64,000 nucleotides of DNA from Pseudomonas fildesensis (GTDB lineage Bacteria > Pseudomonadota > Gammaproteobacteria > Pseudomonadales > Pseudomonadaceae): positions 117,661 through 181,660 of the forward strand of contig NZ_LFMW01000018.1 in NCBI RefSeq assembly GCF_001050345.1, read 5' to 3'. The notes under the pieces are model-generated. The model saw only the letters and a list, made by a program, of their open reading frames with translations. It searched no databases and was not told where the DNA came from. Positions 52,509-60,237 of the stretch are shown in pieces; position 1 is the first letter of the stretch; each line of letters opens with the position of its first letter. The translations under genes were made by a program, and so were the position numbers.

Positions 52509-52803
52509 GTGGATGAGGGTCTTGATCGGAGGGGGGCAATGGGGCCCGAAAAAGGCCGGTCGTAGCTTTTGCTGACGCGACGGGCTGTATCTAAGTTAAG
52601 ACGGATGAGAATGAGAAATCCCTAACCTAGATATGAAAGAAAATGTTTCAGGTTCACATTCATGGCACTGCTGGGCCTGGATGCGACTGGCAGCACCTTG
52701 CAGCGCAGTCAGCAGATCAAGGCGTTCGAACGCCGATACCTCGCTGCCAACCCTTGGCTCAATCCCGCCCCTCTTACATTGAATGTCTATTGCCTCAAGG
52801 ATC
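52509..52803. other. fpvG upstream region
   Basis: No supported gene. It holds a Fur-box-like element at 52604-52622 and otherwise only out-of-frame open stretches. Confidence 0.5.
52604..52622. promoter_or_regulatory. Fur-box-like element upstream of fpvG
   Basis: GATGAGAATGAGAAATCCC: TGAGAAT matches the TGATAAT half of a Fur box in 6 of 7 positions, but the second half is weak. Located ~100 bases before fpvG, as expected for an iron-repressed operon. Confidence 0.4.
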
Positions 52804-53060
52804 TCAGCCTTGCTTGAACATCTCTTCGGCGCGCTGGCGGATCCGCTCTTCGGTGAGGTCTTTCTCCCGCGTGGCCAGGAACCACAGGTGACCGAACGGG
52901 TCCGTAACGCTCGCGGAGCGGTCGCCATAGAACTGGTCCTCCGGCTCGTACAGCGATGTGGCGCCAGCATCGAGGGCTCGTTGGTATTGCGCGTCCACGT
53001 CTTCTACATACAGGTGCAGACCGACACTGGTGTGTTCACCCGGATGCGCAGGGCCACGTC
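52804..53060 (-). pseudogene. Remnant of a glyoxalase/PhnB-type VOC protein
   Basis: In one minus-strand frame the sequence reads HPGEHTSVGLHLYVEDVDAQ then YQRALDAGATSLYEPEDQF and DPFGHLWFLATREKD, the C-terminal half of a VOC-fold protein. A TGA precedes this block and no N-terminal half or start with a ribosome-binding site exists before soxR, so the gene is 5' truncated. Nothing suggests it is still expressed. Confidence 0.75.
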
Positions 53061-53094
53061 AATCAAGGGTTCTGGCGGTCCTGTCCGAGGAGGT

Positions 53095-53535
53095 TCAGCT
53101 CGGTTCCAGTAGTTGCGCTCCCGGGCCGCGTTCACCAAGCTGGTCATCCTGATTGCGCAGCGGGCACGCGTCCAACGACAAACACCCGCACCCGATGCAA
53201 CCGCTGAGCTTGTCCCGTAGCAGCAACAGTTTGTTGATGCGCTCGTCCAGATCCTCACGCCACAGCGCCGATAAACGCTCCCAGTCTTTCGCATTGGGCG
53301 TGCGCCCATCCGGCAAGGTTTGCAGCGCCTCGCCAATCGTCGCCAGCGGAATACCCAGGCGCTGGGCGATCTTGATCACTACCACGCGCCGCAACACATC
53401 CCGTGGATAACGCCGTTGATTGCCGGCATTGCGATTGCTCTTGATCAGCCCCTTGGACTCGTAGAAGTGCAGCGCCGTGACTGCCACGCCGCTGCGGGCC
53501 GCCAGTTGGCCGACGGTCAGTTCCTTGGTAACCAT
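53095..53535 (-). CDS. soxR: Redox-sensitive regulator SoxR
   Basis: 146 aa MerR-family activator. N-terminal winged HTH (LTVGQLAARSGVAVTALHFYESKGLI), dimer helix, and the [2Fe-2S] cluster site C-IG-C-G-C-LSLDA-C (CX2CXCX5C). In pseudomonads SoxR responds to redox-active compounds such as phenazines and controls a few exporters and monooxygenases. Divergent from the monooxygenase gene, with its operator between them. GGAG six bases before the ATG. Confidence 0.94.
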   Translation of the reverse strand: MVTKELTVGQLAARSGVAVTALHFYESKGLIKSNRNAGNQRRYPRDVLRRVVVIKIAQRLGIPLATIGEALQTLPDGRTPNAKDWERLSALWREDLDERINKLLLLRDKLSGCIGCGCLSLDACPLRNQDDQLGERGPGAQLLEPS

Positions 53536-53555
53536 GAAAAACTCCAGATAAGCGC

Positions 53556-53586
53556 TTGACCTTGACTTAACTAGAGGTTTTACCCT
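53556..53586 (+). promoter_or_regulatory. SoxR-controlled promoter with 19-base spacer
   Basis: -35 TTGACC (53556-53561), 19-base spacer, -10 TACCCT (53581-53586). The spacer region carries CCTTGACTTAACTAGAGG (53560-53577), matching the SoxR box CCTCAAGTTAACTTGAGG at 14 of 18 positions. The overlong spacer with a central palindrome is the MerR/SoxR architecture. Confidence 0.8.
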
Positions 53587-53635
53587 GCGTGGCATCGAAT
53601 CGCAAGATTCTGCCTACAGAGAAAGGGGAGTGTTC

Positions 53636-54001
53636 ATGCAGGTATCAGAGAAGAATCGCAGCTTCACTCAACTGATCGAATTCCAGATCGAGCCTCAGCA
53701 GCAATTTGCCCTGGTGGCGGCCTTGTCCACCCAAAGCGAGCGCCTGGCTCAGGGCCATGGCGGCTTTATAAATGCGAGTGTGCAGGTCAGCGATGACGGC
53801 CGGCGGGTGCTCAATTACCTGCAATGGCGCTCCCGCGAGGACGGCGAGGCAGCCTTCCAATGTTTTGAGCACGGCGAGGAAGATTTCTGGACACTGATTT
53901 GCGCCCACCAGGCCACGGCGGTGACCTTTGGTTCGTTCCAGGTGCTGCGCAGTTTCGAGCGCAGCCATGACGACGCGTTGCACTGCCGCCTAAATGGATA
54001 A
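53636..54001 (+). CDS. Antibiotic-biosynthesis-monooxygenase (ABM) family protein
   Basis: 121 aa ferredoxin-like ABM fold: TQLIEFQIEPQQQFALVAAL ... GFINASVQVSDDGRRVLNYLQWRSREDGEAAF. Such proteins are small cofactor-free quinone monooxygenases or related enzymes. AAAGGGGAG five bases before the ATG. Predicted SoxR target from the promoter. Its 3' end overlaps the convergent sfnR by 12 bases. Confidence 0.85.
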   Translation: MQVSEKNRSFTQLIEFQIEPQQQFALVAALSTQSERLAQGHGGFINASVQVSDDGRRVLNYLQWRSREDGEAAFQCFEHGEEDFWTLICAHQATAVTFGSFQVLRSFERSHDDALHCRLNG

Positions 54002-55093
54002 ATGCAGCATCCGCTCACCTTGCACGTTTTCCCCCGGCCGGCGCTTGTTCACCGCCAGTTCGCCGATCTTGATCAGGCGGGTGCGCGTCACGTTGCGGCT
54101 CAGGCCCAGCAGGTTGGCGGTGTGCACCTGGTTGTAATGACTGAAACGGTAAGCGGCGCGTAGCAATGCATCTTCGACCTTCTCGTGCAGGGCGCCGGCC
54201 TGTTCTTCGAAGAGCTTTTGAAAGGCGCGCTCCAGCAGCGCTTCGGCGCTGTTGTCGGTGCCGTGCTGGCTGTCGTCCTGGCGCTCGATGCGCATGTTCG
54301 ACAGACGCAGATCGTCGCGTTCGATCACGCTGTTACGGCAGATCAGCAGGGTGTGGTGAATCACGTTTTCCAGCTCGCGGATATTGCCCGGCCAGCTGTA
54401 GCTTTTGAGTTTGTGTTCGGCCTCGCGGCTGATGGTGATCTGGCCGTAGCCCAGGCGTTGGCTGTAGGCTTCGATGAAGTGCCGGGTCAGCGGCAGGATA
54501 TCGCCCGGCCGGTCGCGCAACGGGCTGAGTTCCAGGCTGACCACGTCGAGGCGGTAGTAGAGGTCTTCGCGGAAATGCCCGGCGTTGATGGCTTTTTCCA
54601 GTTGTACGTTGGTCGCGGCGAGCACGCGCACGTCGATGGGAATGCTTTTGCGCGAACCCAGGCGCACCACTTCACGCTCCTGCAACACCCGCAGCAGCTT
54701 GACCTGGATCGCCATCGGCAAATCACCGATCTCATCGAGGAACAAGGTGCCGCCATCGGCCTCTTCGAACCAGCCGGCCTTGGCGCTGAGCGCACCGGTA
54801 AACGCACCTTTCTCGTGGCCGAACAGTTCGGCCTCCACCAGGGATTCTGAAAATGCCCCGCAGTTGACCGCCACGAACGGCCGGTTGCGCCGCGCGCTGA
54901 GGTTATGAATATGGCGCGCCACCAGCTCTTTACCGGTGCCGGTCTCGCCGATGATCAGCACGCTGGCTTCGCTGGGTGCCACTTGCTGGATATGGTCGAG
55001 CAGCGCCTGGGATTTCGGGTCTTCGAAGACCTGGGCCGTGGCGCGGATCGACGTCGCGAGGGCGGGCGAGGGCGGTAAGGTTAATAGCTGCAT
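53990..55093 (-). CDS. sfnR: Sigma-54-dependent activator SfnR
   Basis: 367 aa. AAA+ core with Walker A GETGTGKE (~51), the sigma-54 contact loop GAFTGA, Walker B GGTLFLDEIGD, and a Fis-type HTH at the C-terminus (VHTANLLGLSRNVTRTRLIK). There is no N-terminal sensory domain, so activity must be set by its amount, as for SfnR. The ATG at 55093 has GAGAGG five bases upstream. Activates sulfone/sulfonate utilisation genes. Confidence 0.88.
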   Translation of the reverse strand: MQLLTLPPSPALATSIRATAQVFEDPKSQALLDHIQQVAPSEASVLIIGETGTGKELVARHIHNLSARRNRPFVAVNCGAFSESLVEAELFGHEKGAFTGALSAKAGWFEEADGGTLFLDEIGDLPMAIQVKLLRVLQEREVVRLGSRKSIPIDVRVLAATNVQLEKAINAGHFREDLYYRLDVVSLELSPLRDRPGDILPLTRHFIEAYSQRLGYGQITISREAEHKLKSYSWPGNIRELENVIHHTLLICRNSVIERDDLRLSNMRIERQDDSQHGTDNSAEALLERAFQKLFEEQAGALHEKVEDALLRAAYRFSHYNQVHTANLLGLSRNVTRTRLIKIGELAVNKRRPGENVQGERMLHLSI

Positions 55094-55104
55094 GGGCACC
55101 TCTC

Positions 55105-56292
55105 TTATGAGTAGAACGTTGGAATAGGCAGGGACTGGTTCAACGCCCAGTCCCCGAGTTCGTGGAGTTTGTAGTCCACCGGGTCGTGCAGGGTTTGCGT
55201 GCGCAGGTTGCGCCAGTGGCGGTCCAGGCGCAGCGACGCGTGGGTGGAGCGCGCGCCGGTGACTTCAAACAAACGGCTGCACAAGTCCAGGCCCTGGCGG
55301 GTGGCGGCGACCTTGGCGGTGGCGATCGCAATGGCCAGTTGGCCGCGTTCGTTTTCACTCAGGTTGGGGCCCTTGGCCCACGCCTGGTCGAGCAACTCGG
55401 CGGCGCGTTCCACCAGCAGGCGCACGCCTTCCAGCGCCACCCAAAATTCGCCGTAGTGATGCAGTACGTAAGGGTCCTGGCGCACATCATCGGCAGTGGA
55501 TTTGTGCCACGAACGGGTTTCGGTCAGGGTGTAATTGCGCGCTTCCTCAAACGCACCTTCGGCAATGCCGAGGAACATATGGGTGAAGGTCAACTGGGCG
55601 ATCAAGGGGCGCAGGCAGGCGAACGGCGTGCTCAGCGGGCCCGGGTCGAGGAGCAGCTCCGACTCTTCGACGCGCACCCGTTCAAAGCTGGCGCTGCCAC
55701 TGTCGGTCTGGCGCTGGCCGATATTGTTCCAGTCATTGTGCAAGGTGATGCCGCTGCGCCCGCTGGGGATGGCAGCGATCAGCAGTTTGCCGCCGGCGCT
55801 TTCATCCACGGCCGAGGCGATGAGCATTTCCGAATCGCTGGCGCCGGAACAGAAGCTTTTTTTGCCGGAAAACTCGCGCCAGCCGCCGAAATCCTTGACC
55901 ACGGTGCGCGTGTCCAGCGGATTGAGGGCGTTGCCCCAGAACCAGTTTTTACGCGCGGTCTGTTCGAACCAGGGTTGCCATTGATCGGGGCGTGAAAACA
56001 GGCGCACGGTGGCGAGCATCAGGTGGTGGAAACCGAAGACGTGGGCGATGGAGCTGTCGACCTTGGCGAACTCGCGCACGATGCCCAGGGTGTCGCTCCA
56101 GCGCGCGCCGAGGCCGCCGTATTGGGAGGGAATGCTCAGGGCCAGCAGGCCGCTTTGGCGCAGGGCGTCACGCTCGGTTTTCGGTGTGCCGCCGCGCTCG
56201 TCGCGTTCGACAGCGGTAAGGGCAAACTCGGCGGCCAGCAGTCTGGCGGTCTGTAAAGGCGATGGCAGGACGCTGTGGGGTTTGGCTGTCAC
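55105..56292 (-). CDS. msuC: FMNH2-dependent methanesulfinate monooxygenase MsuC
   Basis: 395 aa of the acyl-CoA-dehydrogenase fold used by two-component flavin monooxygenases (SfnC/DszC-like). Blocks: LSIPSQYGGLGARW, SGKKSFCSGAS, and a late ATRQGLDLCSRLFEVTGARST. Lies between msuD and sfnR on the same strand, the order known for msuEDC. Converts methanesulfinate to methanesulfonate with FMNH2 from MsuE. Confidence 0.87.
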   Translation of the reverse strand: MTAKPHSVLPSPLQTARLLAAEFALTAVERDERGGTPKTERDALRQSGLLALSIPSQYGGLGARWSDTLGIVREFAKVDSSIAHVFGFHHLMLATVRLFSRPDQWQPWFEQTARKNWFWGNALNPLDTRTVVKDFGGWREFSGKKSFCSGASDSEMLIASAVDESAGGKLLIAAIPSGRSGITLHNDWNNIGQRQTDSGSASFERVRVEESELLLDPGPLSTPFACLRPLIAQLTFTHMFLGIAEGAFEEARNYTLTETRSWHKSTADDVRQDPYVLHHYGEFWVALEGVRLLVERAAELLDQAWAKGPNLSENERGQLAIAIATAKVAATRQGLDLCSRLFEVTGARSTHASLRLDRHWRNLRTQTLHDPVDYKLHELGDWALNQSLPIPTFYS

Positions 56293-56318
56293 GGAGGATC
56301 CTCAATTAGACGCATGCC

Positions 56319-56400
56319 CTGTAGGGGCCGGCTTGCGGGCGATCAATCACACGCGGTGCTTGGGTGAGATCGCTATCGCTGGCAAGCCGGCTCCTCCAGG
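56319..56400. repeat. Diverged REP doublet between msuD and msuC
   Basis: Arms GGGGCCGGCTTGCGGGCGAT and its imperfect complement; same family as 28665-28743. Lies inside the msu operon. Confidence 0.75.
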
Positions 56401-56411
56401 GGAGCTTTGGC

Positions 56412-57554
56412 TCAGGCCTTTGTGGTGGGCAGCACATCGTTGGCAATCATTTCGCCGAACGGGCCAGTGAGGTTGGTGATGCCGCGTCCGGCAAGGCTCG
56501 CATAGGGCTCCGGCAGCAGCGGGAACACCAGTTCGGCAAAGCGATAGGCCTCTTCCAGGTGTGGGTAGCCGGAGAAAATGAAACTCTCGATGCCCAGGTC
56601 CGCGTATTCCTTGATGCGCTCGGCGACTTGCTGCGGGTTGCCCACCAGCGCGGTACCGGCACCGCCGCGCACCAGGCCGACGCCGGCCCATAGGTTGGGG
56701 GCGATTTCCAGGTTGTCGCGGCGCCCGTCGTGCAAGGCCGCCATGCGGCGCTGGCCTTCGGAGTCAAAACGAGAGAAAGATTTTTGCGCGGCGGCGATGG
56801 TCTCGTCGCTGATGTGTTCGATTAACTTGTCGGCGGCTTTCCAGGCGTCTTCCTCGGTTTCACGCACGATGACATGCAGGCGAATACCGAACTTCACCGT
56901 CCGCCCGTGGCGCGCGGCGCGTTCACGCACATCCGCGAGTTTTTCGGCGACGGCGGCAGGCGGTTCGCCCCAGGTGAGGTACACGTCCACCTGTTCGGCG
57001 GCGAGGTCGTGGGCCGCGTCTGAAGACCCGCCGAAGTACAGCGGTGGATAAGGCTTCTGCACCGGTGGGTAAAGAGCCTTGGCGTTCTGTACGCGCAGGT
57101 GTTTGCCTTCGAAATCCACCGATTCGCCCTGCAGCACGCGGCGCCATATCTTGAGGAATTCGTCGGAGACTTCGTAGCGTTCGCTGTGGTCGAGGAAGCT
57201 GCCGTCGCCGCGGTTTTCGTCGGGGTCGCCGCCGGTCACCACGTTGATCAGCAAGCGGCCGTTGGACAGGCGATCGAGGGTGGCCGCCATGCGTGCGGAA
57301 ACGGTGGGCGAGATGATGCCCGGGCGAATTGCTACCAAGTAACGCAGGCGTTCTGTCAGCGGTACCAGCGCCGAGGCGATCACCCAGGAGTCTTCGCACG
57401 AGCGGCCGGTGGGAATCAATACGCCGTAGTAACCGAGGTTGTCAGCCGCCTGCGCGACCTGTTTCAGATAATTGAGGGTGACCGGCCGCGCACCTTGGGT
57501 GGTGCCCAGGTAATGACCGTCGCCATGCGTTGGCAGAAACCAGAAAACATCCAT
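56412..57554 (-). CDS. msuD: FMNH2-dependent methanesulfonate monooxygenase MsuD
   Basis: 380 aa, luciferase-like TIM barrel, nearly full-length similar to SsuD: FWFLPTHGDGHYLG, IPTGRSCEDSW, ATLDRLSNGRLLINVVTGGDP, YLTWGEPP, GVGLVRGGAGTALVG, FSGYPHLEEAYR. Releases sulfite from methanesulfonate. Assignment as MsuD rather than SsuD rests on the neighbours msuE, msuC and sfnR and the lack of ssuABC. AAGGA seven bases before the ATG. Confidence 0.9.
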   Translation of the reverse strand: MDVFWFLPTHGDGHYLGTTQGARPVTLNYLKQVAQAADNLGYYGVLIPTGRSCEDSWVIASALVPLTERLRYLVAIRPGIISPTVSARMAATLDRLSNGRLLINVVTGGDPDENRGDGSFLDHSERYEVSDEFLKIWRRVLQGESVDFEGKHLRVQNAKALYPPVQKPYPPLYFGGSSDAAHDLAAEQVDVYLTWGEPPAAVAEKLADVRERAARHGRTVKFGIRLHVIVRETEEDAWKAADKLIEHISDETIAAAQKSFSRFDSEGQRRMAALHDGRRDNLEIAPNLWAGVGLVRGGAGTALVGNPQQVAERIKEYADLGIESFIFSGYPHLEEAYRFAELVFPLLPEPYASLAGRGITNLTGPFGEMIANDVLPTTKA

Positions 57555-57563
57555 GACAAATCC

Positions 57564-58127
57564 TTAAGCGATCTTCAGCAGAGAGGGGGAGTGCGCAGTG
57601 AACAAAGGTGCTGCGCGTTCTGCGGCAAGGCGTATGCGGCCCTTCAAGGGCTCACTGGTTATTTGGTAGTCGGTGAAATCGGCCTCGGTGGCGTACACGC
57701 CGATCGGCAAGGTCAGGGCCTGGAAGAAGCTGAACAGCGGGCGCAGCTGGTGATCGAGGACCAGCGCGTGCCGCTCGCTGCCGCCGGTGGCTGCGAGCAA
57801 TACCGGTGTGTCGATCAGCGCGTTCAGGCCAACCAGGTCGAACAGGTGCTTGAGCAGGCCTGGGTAGGATCCGCGATAGACCGGTGCGGCGACGACCAGC
57901 AGGTCGGCCTGTTCGATCGCCAACAGTTGTGCTTCGACGTCGGCGGGTAGTTCATCACGCGACAGAGCGCCGCCAAGTGGCCGGGCAATGTCGCCCAGTT
58001 CGATCAGGGTGGTCTGGATCGGCAACAAGGTGGCCAGTTCGGCCAGCACGGCCTGGGTCAGCACCAGGGTACGGGACGGGCGCCAGGTTCCGCCGGAGAG
58101 GGCAACGACATTCAGGGGACGGGTCAT
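57564..58127 (-). CDS. msuE: NADH-dependent FMN reductase MsuE
   Basis: 187 aa flavodoxin-like reductase; FMN phosphate site SGGTWRPSRT near the N-terminus and VAAPVYRGSYPGLLKHLFDLV in the middle, as in SsuE/MsuE. Supplies FMNH2 to MsuD and MsuC. First gene of the operon, downstream of a sigma-54 promoter. The ATG at 58127 has AAGGA six to seven bases upstream. Confidence 0.92.
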   Translation of the reverse strand: MTRPLNVVALSGGTWRPSRTLVLTQAVLAELATLLPIQTTLIELGDIARPLGGALSRDELPADVEAQLLAIEQADLLVVAAPVYRGSYPGLLKHLFDLVGLNALIDTPVLLAATGGSERHALVLDHQLRPLFSFFQALTLPIGVYATEADFTDYQITSEPLKGRIRLAAERAAPLFTAHSPSLLKIA

Positions 58128-58178
58128 GAACAGTTCCTTTTTCAACAGTGGTTCAAGGCAGGTGTGGTGCAACGTGTT

Positions 58179-58196
58179 GAGCAAGAGCTGTACCAA
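58179..58196 (-). promoter_or_regulatory. Sigma-54 (-24/-12) promoter of msuEDC
   Basis: Minus strand TTGGTACAGCTCTTGCTC: GG and GC elements are exactly 10 bases apart and match TGGCAC-N5-TTGCW except for one base. Lies ~52 bases before msuE. Confidence 0.85.
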
Positions 58197-58278
58197 TGGG
58201 TGCAGGCCTTGATTGGCGTGGGTTGCGGGTTCACTGCTGAAAAGTGCTGCTGTTGTCTGCCTGGTGTTTTGTTGAATG

Positions 58279-58298
58279 ACTGTTGCCGGGGCAACAGT
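58279..58298. promoter_or_regulatory. Palindromic enhancer (UAS) candidate for SfnR
   Basis: ACTGTTGCC-GG-GGCAACAGT, perfect 9-base arms, centred ~107 bases upstream of the -12 element, a normal enhancer distance. A partial copy (GCTGTTGTCTGCC) lies near 58249. Confidence 0.65.
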
Positions 58299-58524
58299 TG
58301 CCTGGCGAACACCGGTCAGGTGTGAAGCTATTTATAGAGGGTTGTATTTATTCCGTAAATGAACGTATTTCCATATTTATAGATCATAAGTGAATATAAG
58401 GGGCCTGCTATTGCAGGTGCCGCAACGGTTGATAGCGACTATCACGGACGATGATTTTTCACTTCTCAAGGGTGGGCGTAGCCTGTGTTCATTGACTTAA
58501 AACCACCTTCGCAGAGCGCTCGCC

Positions 58525-58794
58525 ATGAACCGTTTACTCGCCATTTCCGTATTGTTAGTCGCCTCATTCCTCGCCGGTTGTGCGACACATCCTTCGCCTG
58601 AGTTGCGTCCTTATACGGCGCAAGAGACCCAGCAACTCGCGCTGGAAGCCTTGAGCCGTCGCGGCTTGTCGTTTGACGAATACCAACAGCAGCGCGCGGC
58701 ACTGACCGGCCAGCCACAGAAGCCCTTCGGCTTCGATCGCCAGGGCGAAATGAACGCTGAACGCAGCGTCACGTTGCACGGCCGCCCTAGTTGA
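58525..58794 (+). CDS. Small outer-membrane-type lipoprotein
   Basis: 89 aa. Lipoprotein signal with lipobox LAGC (Cys ~19) followed by ATHPS. The mature part is charged (YTAQETQQLALEALSRRGLSFDEYQQQRAAL). No known domain. Own terminator directly after the gene. Confidence 0.75.
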   Translation: MNRLLAISVLLVASFLAGCATHPSPELRPYTAQETQQLALEALSRRGLSFDEYQQQRAALTGQPQKPFGFDRQGEMNAERSVTLHGRPS

Positions 58795-58814
58795 ACTGGC
58801 TAGTAGCAGTGAAC

Positions 58815-58851
58815 AGCCCGAGGTTTTCCTTAAGGAACCTCGGGCTTTTTG
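58815..58851 (+). terminator. Intrinsic terminator of small lipoprotein gene
   Basis: AGCCCGAGGTT ... AACCTCGGGCT followed by TTTTT. Confidence 0.9.
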
Positions 58852-59027
58852 TTTGCCATGGCGCTACTTCAGCCTGTTAAGCTGAATTTCAGGAGCGTTC
58901 CTACGCACATTTACCTAAAGTGGTCCTTCTTTAATGGCATTCGATCAGGTAAACCTGACGACCTCTGTTCTGTTCGATGCCCCTGAGACGCTGTTCTCGG
59001 GAACACGCTCTGCGAGTCTTTAACGTC

Positions 59028-60188
59028 ATGAATAAACGTCCGTTGTATTTCGACTACGCCGCCACCACCCCGGTGGATGAGCGGGTTATCCAGGTGATGG
59101 TCGAGTGTCTGGGCTTCAATGCCAATTTCGGTAACCCTGCGTCCAGTTCCCATGCGTTCGGCCAAGCGGCCCGGCAAACGGTTGAACAGGCGCGTCGCCA
59201 GGTGGCCGAGTTGGTTGGTGCCAACCCTGAGCAAATCGTCTGGACCTCCGGCGCCACTGAATCCAACAACCTCGCAATCAAGGGTGTAGCCCAGGCGCGC
59301 GGTGTGGCGGGTGGGCATATCATCACCAGCCAGATCGAACACAAGGCCACGCTGGATACCGCACGGCAATTGCAGGAAACCGGGGTTGCAGTGACTTACC
59401 TGGTGCCGGACGCCGACGGGTTGATCAGCGCCGAGGCCGTGAGTGAGGCGTTGCGTGAGGACACCTTTCTGGTGTCGCTGATGCTGGTCAATAACGAATT
59501 GGGCACCCTTAACGATATCCCGGCCATCGGCGCGCGGGTACGTAAGCATGGCGCGTTGCTGCATGTGGACGCGGCGCAGGGGGCGGGCAAGGTGGCGATC
59601 GACCTGGCGCAATGGCCGGTGGACCTGATGTCGTTTTCCGCGCACAAACTGTATGGCCCCAAGGGCATCGGCGCGTTGTATGTCGGCCCTCGGGCGCAGC
59701 AGAAAGTAATGGCGCAGATTCATGGCGGTGGCCACGAAGGTGGTTTGCGCTCCGGCACTCTGGCGACCCACCAGATTGCGGGCATGGGCGCGGCGTTCGC
59801 CTTGGCGGCGCAGTCGTTCATCGAGGAGAAGGCGCACATAGTAGTCTTGCGCCAGCGCCTGCTGAATCAGCTGGAATCGATTGCCGGTGTTCGTCTCAAT
59901 GGCAGCCCCACGCAGCGTATTCCTCACACCCTCAGCCTTACGTTCGACGAAGGCGATTTCAACTCCGCCGCATTGAGCTCAGGTATCGCCTTCTCAGCCA
60001 CCTCGGCGTGCAATTCGGCAAGCAATGCGCCGTCCCACGTCCTTCTGGCCCTGGGCCATGATGCCCGTAGCGCCGGCCGAACCATTCGCTTGAGCCTGGG
60101 GCGGTTTACCACCGAGCAGGATATCGACCAGGCGGTGCAACTGATCAAGGCCGCGCTCGTCAGCGTACCGGCGTTCTGGGCCGTCTGA
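59028..60188 (+). CDS. Cysteine desulfurase (IscS/NifS-like), free-standing
   Basis: 386 aa PLP enzyme. Start MNKRPLYFDYAATTPVD; GNPASSSHAFG, ATESNNLAIKG, PLP-Lys in SFSAHKLYGPKGIGALYV, active-site Cys in ATSACNSASNAPS. No iscR, iscU or other Fe-S genes nearby, so it is not the housekeeping isc copy; it may serve a special sulfur-transfer pathway. Ribosome-binding site is weak; the start follows the family's N-terminus. Confidence 0.9.
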   Translation: MNKRPLYFDYAATTPVDERVIQVMVECLGFNANFGNPASSSHAFGQAARQTVEQARRQVAELVGANPEQIVWTSGATESNNLAIKGVAQARGVAGGHIITSQIEHKATLDTARQLQETGVAVTYLVPDADGLISAEAVSEALREDTFLVSLMLVNNELGTLNDIPAIGARVRKHGALLHVDAAQGAGKVAIDLAQWPVDLMSFSAHKLYGPKGIGALYVGPRAQQKVMAQIHGGGHEGGLRSGTLATHQIAGMGAAFALAAQSFIEEKAHIVVLRQRLLNQLESIAGVRLNGSPTQRIPHTLSLTFDEGDFNSAALSSGIAFSATSACNSASNAPSHVLLALGHDARSAGRTIRLSLGRFTTEQDIDQAVQLIKAALVSVPAFWAV

Positions 60189-60237
60189 TTTTTCATTCGC
60201 AGCACATAACAATTATTAGTGGTTAGCAGGAGACACG

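Noticed and set aside
52596..52970. 124-codon minus-strand ORF upstream of fpvG
   Set aside because: Its first half is an out-of-frame reading of the VOC remnant and the rest matches nothing; no ribosome-binding site.
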